From Chelydra serpentina (Eukaryota; Chordata; Testudines; Chelydridae), in contig JBAIAC010000033.1 in assembly GCA_037349315.1 (NCBI GenBank), forward strand, positions 15,456,001 to 15,520,000: DNA of 64,000 bases, read 5' to 3'. Below are positions 37,536-50,149 of this stretch, piece after piece. Numbering within the stretch: position 1 is the stretch's first letter; each line of letters begins with the position of its first letter. Under the pieces are notes generated by a model, which saw only the letters and a program-made list of their open reading frames with translations, was not told the DNA's origin and made no database searches. The position numbers were made by a program, and so were the translations under genes.

Positions 37536-38147
37536 CTAAATAACATTTAAAACAACATTTAATTACAGTACCATTATTAAAAAGGAATTTATTTTAATGG
37601 ATTTTCCCAGCTGGGCTCTTCTTTATCTATATATCCAGAGCACAAACCAAGAAACCTCTGTGCTGATACACTAAATATAATGCATAGTAATATTTTCAAA
37701 CCATACCAAACTGCACACACAGATTCTTGTCTTCACACACTAAAATCCATTCCCTTATCAGCTACCTACAATATCTGGGTCCATTATTGAAATGTTACTA
37801 CCTAAATTAGGGCAGCCATTTCTACATTTAAGTGTTCCAGTTGGCACCTAGAACAGGTACATGGATACCTAAGCACTGATTTAGACTGGATCCCTTAGCT
37901 TAAGTACTTCAAGTTTGAAATTGGTCTCTTTAGTTGGTTGTGACAAAGTACACATGTGGTGACCCTTCCCTGCAAGCCAGTGTGAAGACAGTTTCACATC
38001 AGCTGTCAGGGGAATGCCCTGTATAAGCATATGGTAATATGTTTTCCTTGGCAAGACCAAGTTTTTCAGACACACCTCATGACCTCCTTTTGGGTAGCTA
38101 GTTCCTTATGTTGAATTGATTCTCACTCAGCAATGGCATTAAAGGCA

Positions 38148-38244
38148 AGATTTTCAAAGGCAAAAATAGCGGTCAGGCTCCTAACTTCTATTGACTAGCA
38201 ATGAGAGTTAGGCACCTTCCTTCCATCTGTGCCTTTGAAAATCT
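38148..38244. repeat. Short palindromic element (ATTTTCAAAG family)
   Basis: agattttcaaaggca at 38148-38162 is perfectly complementary to 38230-38244. The inner arms (ctcctaacttctattgacta... / ...atgagagttaggcac) also pair. It is the best copy of the family in this window. Confidence 0.8.
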
Positions 38245-38623
38245 ACTCCTAAATGTCATTATTCTTTCAAAAAGGAGATTTTTTTTGCTGTACATTGCAC
38301 AGGAAAACAGATGTTTAAACAAAATTAGAAAAATTTACAATCACAATGGCTATAATTATTTTAATTAATTTGCCCCAGCTGAATAAACAAAACAGATCAG
38401 TTCACTGTTAGACTTGACTTTGGGTTGCTCATCCCCTATGTGAAGGAGTCATAACATAACCAAGATTTCAGTATCTATAATGTCATTCCAACCAAAGATT
38501 TGCTAATTAATGCATTGTGGAAGTGTGTGATGTGTACAACAAATATTTACAGATGAAATCATCTCACTCAATAGTATGATATTACAAAGTTAACCAAAAA
38601 ACTGTTGCATCTTTTATACTCAC

Positions 38624-38765
38624 AAATAAAATTTTTCATCCCATACTGGATTCAAGTTTCCAAAGATAGTTTTAGTTCTCCGTTTGGTTTTGCCAACTTG
38701 TACTGTAACGTATGGATCACTTGAGCCTGTTTTATCCTTAGCTTGTAAACCCTGAGCACAAACCA
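38624..38765 (-). CDS. UNC13C: UNC13C exon: N-terminal half of C2B domain
   Basis: This 142-nt exon completes a Val codon (G|TG), encodes 46 codons and ends in the first two bases of a Phe codon. The acceptor is tttttgttgcag and the donor gtgagt. The protein ([19 protein letters not shown] onward to NPVWDEKFY) is the first half of a type I C2 fold. It carries the two first-loop calcium ligands, the Asp of AKDKTG and the Asp of SSDPYV, which correspond to the pair known to be needed for calcium binding in Munc13-1. The Lys beside the first Asp is present, as is a basic KTKRRTKT strand suited to phosphoinositide contact. The [13 protein letters not shown] ending favours UNC13C. The exon is separated from the rest of C2B by a 28-kb intron. 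Confidence 0.96.
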
Positions 38766-38929
38766 CTGCAACAAAAATGAAACAAACGGGTTTTACCTCG
38801 CAACTTTCATTGTGAAGGACCACATGCAACAGTGACCAAAAAAGGAGAAAAAACACAGTATAGGGAGTCTTGAAAAGAAAGGTAATAGGAAATCAAGGAG
38901 AGTGCTGAAGAGAATATCATTTTAACTTC

Positions 38930-39045
38930 TGTTATCTGGGGACTTGATGCAGAAATTACTGGGTGTGTTCCATGACCTCTCTTATGCAGAAGGTTAAACT
39001 AGATGATCAAAATGACTCCTTTTGCCATAAAATCTATTAATCTAG
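38930..39045 (+). repeat. L3-like LINE 3' tail
   Basis: The phrases gggtgtgttccatgacctct, gaaggttaaactagatgatc, aaaatgactccttttgccat and aaaatctattaatc match the conserved 3' end of an old CR1/L3-type LINE; the same ending occurs at 50690-50720. Short and non-coding. Confidence 0.55.
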
Positions 39046-39474
39046 CTAATGTGCAATAATCTAAAGATTAACTGCAGAGTTTATCTACTATACAGTGTGT
39101 ATGACACAAAGCAAGTATTTTCTGCAACACTCATCACTGAGATTCCCTTCTAAAGCTGTGGTTTCAATGCACTGTAAGCAATGTAATGTTACAGTCTAAC
39201 TCAGTGCAAGTCTTATGATTCCCTGCACAGTAGGAAGGGCTTCCAAAATCTGAGAAAGGAGCTTTGCTTGCACTGGCAGAATGTTTGTCATGAATTTTGG
39301 AACTAAAAATGGATATCCTTAATGAGCACTTCACCCTATCGTTCCTCCTTGGCATACTTCGGACTAGAACTGTGTGACTGTAAATATTTTCACAATACTA
39401 TATAGCATACTCAGCCAGTCAAAAGCCTTCAGTAACAATGAGAGACTGCATTCAAGGCAAGTAACTGTAACTGT

Positions 39475-39700
39475 CATTAGCCATGTATGTTGTAGCCATA
39501 TTAGTCCCAGGATATTAGAGCGACAAGGTGGGTGAGGTAATCTCTTTTATTGGATCAACTTTTGTTGGTGGAAAAGAAAACAAATTTCAAACTACACAGA
39601 ATTCTACTTCTGTGTACTCAAAAGCTTGTCTCTTTCACCAACAGAAGTTGGTCCAATAAAAAATATTACCTCACCCACCTTGTCTCTCCATTAGCTGTGT
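39475..39700. mobile_element. Head-to-head Penelope-type tail with 12-bp target duplication
   Basis: gacaaggtgggtgaggtaat at the start of 39522-39570 is the inverted version of the Penelope tail, and 39636-39684 is the sense version; the two 49-base arms are complementary with a few mismatches. The unit is flanked by cattagccatgt (39475-39486) and cattagctgtgt (39689-39700), 10 of 12 identical. The sense tail matches the 3' end of the Penelope remnant at 16966. Inverted terminal structures and target duplications of this size are known for Penelope-like elements. Confidence 0.65.
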
Positions 39701-40194
39701 AAACATTTTTCAGAGTTTATGATGGCTAATGTATATATATACTCTGTGGTAAATATAAATACATATCACTCGCTTTTTCCATCATAATTCATAACACTGG
39801 AAATCTCTCATTTGAATGCAAAATTGTCAAAACCAGAATAACCTGCAGCTGAAAAACTTGTCATGGCTGCTAACATCAGCAGAGATTTGTTTTATTATTT
39901 TGAACACATTGTTTAAAATATCTTGATGGTACCATTTAGTTAACATATCCTGCTGTCAATCACATGGGATAATGAAGCTCACCGTGTGCTCAGAAAAGTG
40001 ACTGTATAAAAATGGCACTTTCTGAGCCAGCAGATCTGCTCCCTGTGTGTGTTCAGAGTCAAATCTGCTGACTTTTGTGGAAAAAGTAAGTTTTCATTAC
40101 TGTTCACTCCTGTCAGCCCTATAGAACAACACATCTCTGGGGATTCAACTGGATTTGTTTCTGCCTGGCACTTCATTGTTAGCAGGAGGGGTGC

Positions 40195-40302
40195 TTTTCA
40201 AAGTCACAAATGGCAAGCGGGCACCCAACTTCCATTGACTGTCAATAAAGTCACATGCCAGGGTGCCTTTTCTGCCTGTGGAAAATCTCCCCTGGAATTA
40301 AC
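40195..40302. repeat. Short palindromic element (ATTTTCAAAG family), diverged
   Basis: tgcttttcaaagtcacaaat at the left and tctgcctgtggaaaatctcc at the right, with ccaacttccattgactgtca at the centre. It is a worn copy of the family at 38148. Confidence 0.5.
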
Positions 40303-41164
40303 TAAATTCCAATTGCAGGATCACCTGTGTAACCCACTTCTGTCCTCAGTTATACCTGTGCAATTACACTGAACGTAAGAGACTTGCACAGGTACAACTT
40401 TTAGAGCATAAAATGAGAGCAATGGGGCTACACAGCAGTCACTGAAGGGAGGATTTGGACTGCAAATCTGAGGGGAGCCTTTGTTTCTGGTGATGATTCA
40501 TGAGCCACAAAGAATCTCTTGGAATCTCAAATCAGGTTCATTGTTTAGAGCTGGCAGGTAGGGAAAGCAACAGCATTCATCTTCTTACTTGCAAATTGAG
40601 TAAATTTGAAGAGGGAATAACTGAAGCATAATGAATGTGGATTTACACAACGCGCCATTTTACAAAGTAATTTTGCAGAGTAGAATCATACTTTAAAGGG
40701 CAAATGCTGCTGGCATTCTCTGTAGCATGCAATGAGACCAAACAATGGAAAATCCAAAGCAGACATGATACACAGCTTACTTGAGGTGCTGCTATGCTGC
40801 TGCTGATCAGAAGCCACAGGAAGATTCTGAAATACTAGCATGCCTGAGGTGGGTACACTGGAGCATGGCTAGGGGAAAACAGTTAAAAAGAAGAATAGAG
40901 GGCAGGATTCCATTCTTATGGAAGGGAGAGAGGACAATGCTAGGTTGTTGAACCTGGGAAAGGGTGTCCAGAGTTCTGTGGCTCAGGACTGAAGCTAAAT
41001 AATTTCCTTGCAAAGAGGTATACAGTGAATTACACTGTAGTAATACTGTGAATAATGAAACACAACCTCCCAGGTGGGGGTACATGTCTACCCTTCCTAC
41101 TCCAAATTATTAGTAGCACTTGAGTCTGCCCTCTGCACTGTGCAGGAGAGGAAAGGTGGCTATG

Positions 41165-41380
41165 TTGTTAATGTACTATGTTTGGAGCTCAGGAGACCTG
41201 GATTCTATTTCCAAACCAATTAACCTATTTTGGGTCAGTTTCTCCATGATCGCCATCTGAAGATGGGGATAATAAGTCTCTCTCACCTCACAGAGTGATA
41301 GGGCTAAATCCATTAATGCTGTTAGCTCTTTGAGATCCTGAGATAGAAGGTGCTATGCAAGTGTAAAACATTGTTATGGG
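41165..41380 (+). repeat. MIR-like SINE
   Basis: The sense-order phrases ctcaggagacctggattcta, gggtcagtttctccatgatc, gatggggataataagtctct, cctcacagagtgatagggct and ctttgagatcctgagataga match a MIR. Confidence 0.7.
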
Positions 41381-43519
41381 TTTGTATGGTGCCTAGCAGG
41401 ATGTAGTGCATGTCCATGAGTGAGAATCTTAGCTGCCACAACAAAAACAATGAATAAGAAAACATTATTCTCATGATATTATTATTGTTGTTGTTACCCT
41501 TCCAGAAACATTTAATTTGTATACTGTGAGTCTCTGTATAGTGGATGTGAAAAGCCACAGTTATATGCACAGAGGGCTGTGTTGCAGTTCCAGCAACCCA
41601 GCAAAAGCAAGGTATCTAAAAAAGATATCTCTACTTCTCTTCTGGCTCAGCAAGCCTCCTCCTGCATTTCCGCCTAGCTTCTACTTTCTCCTCCCAGCCT
41701 GGACCACTTAACCTCTGTCTCTCCCCAGTCCACCTCAGTACTCTCCTGGCTGCCTTTAACCACCCTGGCCTCCTCCCCCGCCCCCAGAATCTGGGGCCTG
41801 AATCACAGCCTCTGCAGTCAGAATCTTTCTATTGATTGCAATGGGCTCTGGATCAGGCCCCGGGTCAGGATGTGTCCTGTTCTCTCCAGGCAGCGATGAC
41901 TAGAGCTTTGCTGTCTTCAGGCAGGTCTCTCAGGCTCCATTCACACATCAGTTCCAAGCAAGGAAAGGAACCATCAAGAAAAGGTGCCTCTCTTTTCCTT
42001 TGGGGGTTCTAGTTCTGTGACCTGGCTGCATGAATTAGGGAACATTCATCTAATGGCCCTGATTCTACACCATTAAAGTCCATAGGAGTTTTGCCACTGA
42101 CACCAGTGAGAGTAGGATCAAGCCCTTAATGGCTAAACTAGTTTTGTACCATCTGGTGCAGTGATTTTTGATTCTACCATCTCATTCTACACTGTGGGTA
42201 AAGTATGAATGGATTCGCATATTTCCTCAGTAACACATAAGATAATTTCACATCTCTGTGCTGGCTGTGCAGTTCCACTTAATTCACAGGCATAAACAGT
42301 AATAAGGGCATTCCAGTGTCTTACAGCACTATGCATGTGTTTGGATCTTTGATCCACTGAAAAAATACAATATGTGATCACAATACTATTGAAGGTATAT
42401 TGTGAACTACATTAGAAAAACCCAGCATATTGCATGTAAAGAACATTTATCATATGGGACTAAATTAAGCACAGCAGTTTGCAAATTGATCAATGGGTAA
42501 AAAAAATTAATTATACCTGTTTCACTAACACATGCATTAATGCTTAATAGAAAGCAAAACTTTTGTTTTATTTTATTGTATTCACAAGTGAGTGGTGAAA
42601 GCTGGAAGGGGTTTTGAAGCTTATCTTCTGATCCGCTATGACAGTACATCAAAATCCTGGAGAGGAAGGCAATGCATAATTCACTTTTAAAATCAGAATA
42701 TGGATTATTTTTAATGATATTAAAGTTAAATTAAATTAATGTTGAATCTAATCAAATTCAAGGGCATTTAATGTTTCACATCACTAGCTTATAATTCTTT
42801 AGACTTGTAGTTAAGCTATTTCATGCACTAGTATCATATGCAAGGAGGTCAGTTTGTGCAACCACTTATTATATTTAAGTTTCCTGTGCTGATATTTGAA
42901 TTCAGAAACTAAAATATATAAGCAATACATTCCTGAGCTTTAACGCAAAATGGGAATCTTTGTGAGCAGCTGGCCAAATTCAAAGGTTAAGAACAGTTAA
43001 CAGCAGTTTTGAGCAGATGTGTTGGATGAATATCACTTAACTGGAACACAATCTTACTCAAGCAACAAAAATGGATGGGGACTCTCATACCAAAGGGGTT
43101 GGAATTGTTAGCTTCTTAGCATTTCAGTCATTAAAAACACATCAAGGAGATCATCAACTATAACCCTTGCAACTGATCAATATTAGCAAAATCTCAAGCA
43201 CAGGAGGTGCTGATAGGCGGCAGAACAAATGAAAAAAGGACAGTTAGTTATCTTCTCATCCTAAAATAGATGGAGTTATTTATGTCTGAAGGAAATATAC
43301 ATTTATTTTACTGACACTGTCTACACAGACTACAGGATTTTCCGTGACTATTACTCAAGCTTCCAGTTATTGAACCAACCATTTATAGATACCCCTGAGA
43401 TAAAATTTAACATGGAATTTCATCTTAGATTCTATGAACACTAACTTGTAGCAATAGGACTGGGGAACAAAAAGCTTCTTTCAACTAGAGAACATTTCAA
43501 TATGAAAAAAAAATCTCAC

Positions 43520-43747
43520 CTGTGATGGTTATTTTTGCTGACCACTTGGATGTCCCATCCAACACACTCTGTTTTGCTGCCTTTGTGTATTGCACAAAAT
43601 CTTCTTTGGAAATCTGGAACATTTCCTGGATCACTTCAAATACCTCTGGTCTATTTCTCTCCCTAATCTTCATTCTTTCCTTCATAGCAGTAATAATATT
43701 CTGGGTCTTATCTTCTGCACCATGTTTAGAACTCTTCTCTGCAGCTC
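43520..43747 (-). CDS. UNC13C: UNC13C exon: C1-C2B linker and first strand of C2B
   Basis: This 228-nt exon completes the split Arg codon (A|GA), encodes 75 codons and ends with the first base of a Val codon. The acceptor is aaaactcag and the donor gtgagat. It begins [19 protein letters not shown], the conserved segment after C1, and continues into a charged linker ([18 protein letters not shown]). It ends in [15 protein letters not shown], the approach to and first beta strand of C2B. The middle ([18 protein letters not shown]) is where the three neuronal Munc13 paralogues differ most, and it is the main reason for calling UNC13C; UNC13A and UNC13B have a different stretch before KQSVLDG. 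The paralogue call rests on memory of the family, not on an alignment. Confidence 0.94.
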
Positions 43748-46169
43748 CTGAGTTTTAAAATAAATGAAGTGATCAATGTATTCAAGGAAACATTGGAGCA
43801 AGTGACACATTACATTATCATGTTTGGTTTTCACTTCTATAACCCCTAGCCAATATTAGGTAAAATGCTGGAGTACAGCTCTTCAAATATTACAAACTAG
43901 AAGCCAAGGTGCCATCACACAAGAGAAAACACATTTGGGAACTGCTGCACCATCCATTGTGATTTAATTCTCTATACTGAAGGTTAGGATTGTAATTTTA
44001 CCTGAGACAATACTGATAAGTAGAGTATTTCATATTTTGCAATACTAGGTGATGAATGAGTCTTAAGTGCCCTCTATAACTGAGAAAGAATGTACGTCAA
44101 ATGACTCAGTGGTAGTGAAGTTGTCTGTCTATATTAGAGTTTTCAGACTCTGACCCTGTCTGAAAGACATTACTCTTTCAGATACTTTAAATGTTACTCT
44201 TCCTTTCTGAGCACTTAATATAATAGCATTTATATTTCCTTTTTTTTTTTTTGGTATAGTTTCCTTAGCGAATGAGTAAAATTCTACTTGCTAGGTAGAC
44301 TGATAAAAGAAACTAGAAGAAATTCCATGCTGAATGGGATACCCTGATTTTCCAGGCACAGACTATTTGGTGTATTACAGTTCACAAATATTATAGCATT
44401 GCATGACAATTATAAATTTAAGACAGTCACTGTTTCCCATTACGAATCCCTTTTATCAGAGATCTGATAACTTGACCAAAAAAATATGAACAGTTTCAGA
44501 TGCTTTCAGGACAACTCAAATGTAAATCCCAGAGTTTGCAGGTACTGTATACACTTGGGGAAATTTCTCTTCATCCCCTCACGACAGAGCATTTCCACAA
44601 GACCATATCCAAAAGCCACATAAGCCAGGCATTATAGGCAAAATTCATTCCACCAACACAGAGCCTGAGTGCTTAGAGCCTCAGGGCTGCTCTATCTTGT
44701 CCCAGGTAGAACAGTCCCCCCTCCCAAGAGCCAGGACAGGAAGCCCAAACTAGGATCATTGGAGGGAAGCACACTCTGGTCACATCTCCTTACAACTAAG
44801 TATGCTGCTGGAAAACTCAGTGCGCCATGAGCAGAAGCGGGGCGAGCTGGTTTCATGTTAACTATGGACTCTCCTGCTGGCTCTTTAAGCCAGCTTACCA
44901 TCCCCCATGGCCTCTGAAACAGTGGCCAATATCTGGCCCTTGTTGATTAAATTCTGGTTGCAATTGGGTAGATAACTCAGGATATGTAGTTTCTTCCAAG
45001 AGTGCACCAATGGGACAATTTAGAGACATTTTGAAAAGAATGCTGCTCTAGGAGAGCAGAGGGAAGGATGGTTTGGGAGGGGATGAGGAGGGGGTACAGA
45101 ATCTTGAATAAAAAATAAATCAAAGGATTGTTATTAACCATCACACTCAGAAACGATCGGACTCTACTTCATTCTGTTCTCTGCTGTCACAGTAACCAGG
45201 TGCCAGCTTCAAAACAGAGAATTGCAATCTTCCCCCAGGATGGGATAGCAAGCTGAAGACATGTCAGTACATGCATATGTCAAAATAGAAGAAACCTCTT
45301 TATTACAAGCAGTGAAGGCGCAAGAAAGGTAAGAAACATATTGCTTTGTTTCAACTGTCTGAGACTCCTGGATGGAAACCTAATGATGGACCAGAGGTGT
45401 CATGGGGCTAGTTCTGGGAAAGAACCCACTTGTGTCCTATTTAGCTGTCACATAGCACTCGTCCATAACTAGCACAGAAATGTAACATTACAGTAAGCTT
45501 TGTTTACATTGCTGCTAGCAAGCCTCAATGTCAAGAAAAGTTGAAGGAAGAAAGTTGAACACTAAAAGCTGAATTGAGGCACAGTTCTCTGATAGGATGG
45601 CATGGAGCTGTTCCTCCCAACAGGAGTTCCTAGAGACATTCCATCTCAGGGAGGAGACAGGCTATGTCCTCAAGCTCCCCAGTATGTTGGGACAGAGCTC
45701 CCGATGCCATACTCCTTTGCAGGGCGCAGCATCACTGCATATTGTACTTGGGTAACATAGCAGTGTTTTAGGTGTCTGATAACGAATTGGTTTATTTTTC
45801 AGCTCAGAGTAGGGTGTGAGGTTGAGGACAAGGAAGGAAACATAGCCTGAGGAGGGCATGGGAAAGTGGGGGGCGTGGCATTTCAAACTCTATAGGGCAC
45901 ATCCGTGAGCAGAACACCACCAGAAACAGGTGGTCAATGCTATGTTAAAAATGATAGCAGCAGAGAAGTGAAGTAGCTGGGATCACTGAGAAGGATGCAC
46001 CACAGGTGTGCATGCCATATGGAGACTGTCAAGAACGGCAAGATGACAGAGCAATACAAAGAAGATTTTCTAACCAGTGAAACAGTGATGTGATAGACAC
46101 ATCACTTGTTTTCATGACAGGTCCTGTGGGAATAGATGCTACTGATTGTTGATTCATATTATTGAATAC

Positions 46170-46275
46170 TGTGGACCAAATTCTGCAGTTACTCACTCCT
46201 TATTCAGGCAAGACTAGCTTTGATTCCAGTGGGAGATTTGCCTGAGTTAGAATGATAGGATTGGACCCTAGCTAT
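46170..46275. repeat. Short palindromic interspersed element
   Basis: ggaccaaattctgcagttac at the left and gataggattggaccct at the right flank attcaggcaagactagcttt and gattccagtgggagatttgc. It is of the general type gggccnnattct...tcaatgggag, present in many diverged copies here (26110-26195, 42052-42130, 57855-57965, 61738-61849). Confidence 0.5.
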
Positions 46276-47334
46276 GTATTTCTCCACTCACATCTATCCC
46301 AGTGTATATTTATTTATTTAAAATGTTGCTTTCTGCGCTCTCCACCTGAGATACATGCTTTTTTTTTTTCTCATGAGGGTCCCAGGAGGGAGTAACTCTC
46401 ATAACCTTACAACAGCAGACTTCAGTACAACACAGGCAGCATAATGTAGAACACTCGGTCTAATGCTGCTGGCAAAGTGAGTTGCTATTTCAGGTACATT
46501 TATACTGACATGGCTGCTTAAAATAAAGGATTAAAAGTTTCTCAAAACCAGAAAATGTGGGTGCCTGTTTAATGAAGCAAGTAATTTATTCAGGCTTTTT
46601 ATAGCCACAGTCCACAAACCTCTCCTCCATAGCTGGTTTTAGCTCTAGGCACTTTGAAATTCATACACTGGTTGGAGCAAAGGGAATGGTTACAGTCTGC
46701 ATTGGATAAAGGAAAACAATGAATATTGAGGGAGCCAAATTATGAGCACATTTATAAAATGTAGCAAATAAGTGTCTATTTTGTATAGAGCTCTATCATA
46801 CAGCTGTGTGCGTTTCTCTCAAAAGCCACCTAACCCTGGCTCTATGCCAGCTGGGGAGACTTGCTGCAAGAAAAAAAGATTGAGTGCTTTACTAAAAGTA
46901 TACTGGAAGCCCTTACAATTGTGCCATTTTTGCCTGAGTTAAATAGATGAGGTTACGTTATAATACACTATACAATCTCAAACATAATTAGTATAAGAAA
47001 AACGTATAGAACATTGCAAATAAAGATGTCACATTATTTAGTTACCTAAGACACTAGGATAGGTTGTAAGAATAATCACTATATGCAAATATTGTTAGAA
47101 ATATATTTCACATAACAAACAAAGAGCCAGATCATTAGCCATGATAAGGCAGCTTTGTATGGTGAATACCAAAGTCAATTCTTTGTAGCTGGTTTTGTTT
47201 GTTTTTTCTCTTTCTGATCTTTGGTGATCAGGTCTTCTGGAATCTAAATTGGCCTTCTGCCATAAGGAACTCTTTCAGTATTTACTGTAACTGAGGGAAG
47301 AGAATCATCAGGACTATTAGCAGCTGTGGATCAC

Positions 47335-47560
47335 TTTTACATTTCCAAACACTGTGCAAACATTATCTAACTAGCCTTCCTCACACAATTCCTGAGGGGA
47401 TACATGGAGGTACTGAAGGTATTATTATTCCCTTTTTACACTGGGTGAAACTAAAACACAGTGAGGTTAAGTGACTTGCTCTGCAATTAGAATTTGGGAG
47501 TTCCAGCTCTGTGCTTAATCTGCTGCAGTATAATTTCTTTTCCATTATGCCATCAAGCAC
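47335..47560 (-). repeat. MIR-like SINE, antisense
   Basis: attattattccctttttaca, ctgggtgaaactaaaacaca, gtgaggttaagtgacttgct and gggagttccagctctgtgct follow the antisense MIR order. A further MIR/LINE-like scrap (ttattatttatattatgcct, gatgctaggcactttacaga) follows at 47725-47800. Confidence 0.65.
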
Positions 47561-48693
47561 TACTATTTTGTTTTGATGGCATTTTTCTTTAAAGCTCTCT
47601 CAGGTTGTCATGACTCAAAAAGCAGCTATCTGTCCAACAGCATTGAACAGGTTTTCTATCAGCATGGGGACTTCATTGGAATCTTATAGAATCTTTTGAG
47701 CTAATCATCTTCTATTTTCTTTTTTTATTATTTATATTATGCCTGAAAGATGCTAGGCACTTTACAGAGCAGCAAAGACACAGATATATTTATGGCCATA
47801 TGGGAGCCATGGCTTGATCCACGCACAAGATTGGAAAGGCAATGGCTGAGGTGAGAGTGGAATGCCAGAGCCTGAATTCCACGGGTATGTGACACAGTAG
47901 CATAATCTTCTATGGCTTCTATATCTTGAGAATCCCAGAGAATCTCTCTACCTGGTACTGACAAATACGTCGTTTTTGAATGATGAAGACAAATTCCAGT
48001 GAGCAAAGATTTCAAACTGAAAAAGTAGACATGTTTAGAAAAAAAATCCTTACGCACACAAAGGTTAAGTGCCAATACAAAACAAATACCAGCTGGAGAG
48101 ACCTCAAGTGATTTCCGATTGTATAGGGGAGGTGAAAGATGACTGTTGAAATACTTCGACAATGTGATAAATACAGTAACTTTGACCTTACATGCCTTTT
48201 TGCTAGACATCAAAAAAGCAACATGCTTCATTTTCCATCATTGCCTTTCATTAATAAGTACAGACTGAGGAAATCATTATGCTGTAATAATAAATCATGA
48301 ATATATTCAATGTGGCAGTAGTGGGTCACTGTTGAAACTCATGCTTATTTTCCAGGCGATCCAGATAAAATTGGAAATATGCATTAACTAACACAAGTTA
48401 CAATTGCCAAACTGTATTGCATAATTTAATGAAACTATTGTTAAATCCTGTGATACTGCCAATCCATCAACAGCCCTGTCCGTGCATTATTGATTTGAGT
48501 CATTTAGAAAAAACATTGGCCTATATTGTACAATACAATTAACAAAACCTTCTTACCCAAGGACTGATCCAAACAATGTGACAGAGATCAATTCTGACTT
48601 AATACCATACCTACTTCTGAAAGCAGTATCTTGGTGAAGATGAGCGGCTTAATGAATAGAGCACTGATTTTATTGTTTAATCTCAGTCTAGGA

Positions 48694-49322
48694 CAGGGGC
48701 GGGCAAACTACAGTCAGCGGGCCACATCCAGCCCGCAGGCCCATCCTGCCTGGCCCCTGAGATCCAGGCTAGGGAGGCTAGCCCCTCTCCTGCTGTTCCC
48801 TCTCCACTGGAGCTACGCCACCACACGGGCAGTGCTCTGGGGGGCGGGGCTGCGCGCTCCGACCGGGCCGTGCGGCTGCCAGACATGCTCTGAGTGGCGT
48901 GGTAAGGTGGCTGGGGCTGGGGGGTTGGATAAGGGGCAGAGGGTCCCAGGGGGCAGTCAGGGGACAGGGAACGGGGGCAGGGGGGTTGGATAAGCATGGG
49001 AGTTCTGGGGGGCCTGTCAGGGGGCGGGGATGTGGATAAGGGTTGGGACAGACAGGGAACAGAGGGGTTGGATAGGGAGTAGGGTCCTGGGCGGTGATTA
49101 GGGTCATAGGGGGTCTCGGGAGGGGGCGGTCAGGGGACAAGGAGCGGGGGGGCTAGATGGGTTGGGGATTCTGAGGGTGGCAATTAGGGGGCGGGAAGTG
49201 GGAGGGGGCAGATGGGGGTGGGGGCCAGGTTGTTTGGGGAGGCACAGCCTTCCCTACCTGGCCCTCCATACAGTTTTGCAACCCCGATGTGGCCCTGGGG
49301 CCAAAAAGTTTGCCCACCCCTG
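48694..49322. mobile_element. hAT-type element with internal minisatellite and perfect target duplication
   Basis: It begins caggggcgggcaaact and ends agtttgcccacccctg, a 16-bp inverted repeat with one mismatch. It is flanked by identical 8-bp repeats gtctagga (48686-48693 and 49323-49330). The 629-bp body is very GC-rich. From about 48900 to 49240 it is an irregular minisatellite of G-rich units built on ggggttggataagg and gtcaggggacaggg. Open frames on both strands across it are artefacts of this composition. Confidence 0.85.
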
Positions 49323-49595
49323 GTCTAGGACCACCTTGTAATACTGACCCAACTGATCTTGTTATCTGAACTCACTTCTAGTGGACAGCAATCTTCACTT
49401 AAAATGAAATTGCAGCTGCTTGAAAGGCAATCCATCATCACAATCACTAGATTGCTAGCCAGACACATTGTCTGGCAGGGTGTTAAAGAGAGACAATGGG
49501 CCAGGTTCCCAGACTATGTACATGGGTGTGGCTCCACTGAGGTCAAATCAGCTGAGGCTCTGGCCTTTCCTTTTTTAATACTGCTAATTGCAGCC

Positions 49596-49619
49596 TTCTC
49601 TCTCTCTCTCTCTCTCTCA
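49596..49619. repeat. (TC)n microsatellite
   Basis: About eleven TC units, followed by a short CA stretch. Confidence 0.85.
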
Positions 49620-50149
49620 CAAACACACATGGGCAAAAAACAGCATGGAATTTTCACTGAATTCAGAAAGATATTTAAAATTTTCTTTGCTGGCTGATTC
49701 CATGTCAGTAATGAAACTTTAAAATTTCTTTTCAACCTAAAAGACATATTGTGTAAGGACCTAATTTTCAAATACATAAAGGTGGCATAGTAGAATCCAA
49801 AGCCTCCATTTGAGTACTCAGATCTACACATGGGCAGCCAAAATTGATATTTGGGGACTTAAAGCACCCAAAAGTGTGATCTGGGGGCCCAAAAACATCA
49901 AAGACAGGATCCCTTATGTGGATTTAATTTTTATATCTATAGCTTACATTGTAGATGTTTACTTGATCAAAACAGCTGTGCCATGCCTAGGAGAGGAAGC
50001 AGAGAAACCAAAGAGGAACATCCTTTACCTTAGATGTGTGTGCCCATTTTAGGTTTGTAATTTTGCCAACTGCTCAGATAGCATGGTGATATGTGTGGCA
50101 TAAGTATCAACTGAACATTAGGTCCCAGGATGATGCTGTGGCAAATCAA

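Larger units (their letters stand above)
38766..43519 (-). other. UNC13C: Intron between linker and C2B 5' half exons
   Basis: A 4.8-kb intron (donor gtgagatt at 43519, acceptor ttgttgcag at 38766). It contains an L3-like LINE tail (38930-39045), a head-to-head Penelope tail unit (39475-39700), a short palindromic element (40195-40302), a MIR (41165-41380) and palindromic fragments near 41790-41865 and 42052-42130. I see nothing nameable in 42150-43519. Confidence 0.75.

Noticed and set aside
47737..48231. 164-codon minus-strand open frame
   Set aside because: No recognisable domain, no splice context and low-complexity composition; its C-terminal part overlaps a MIR/LINE scrap. Expected by chance in 64 kb.
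48631..49140. Overlapping Gly/Pro-rich frames on both strands
   Set aside because: They lie in the GC-rich minisatellite of the hAT element; both strands are open because of composition, not coding.
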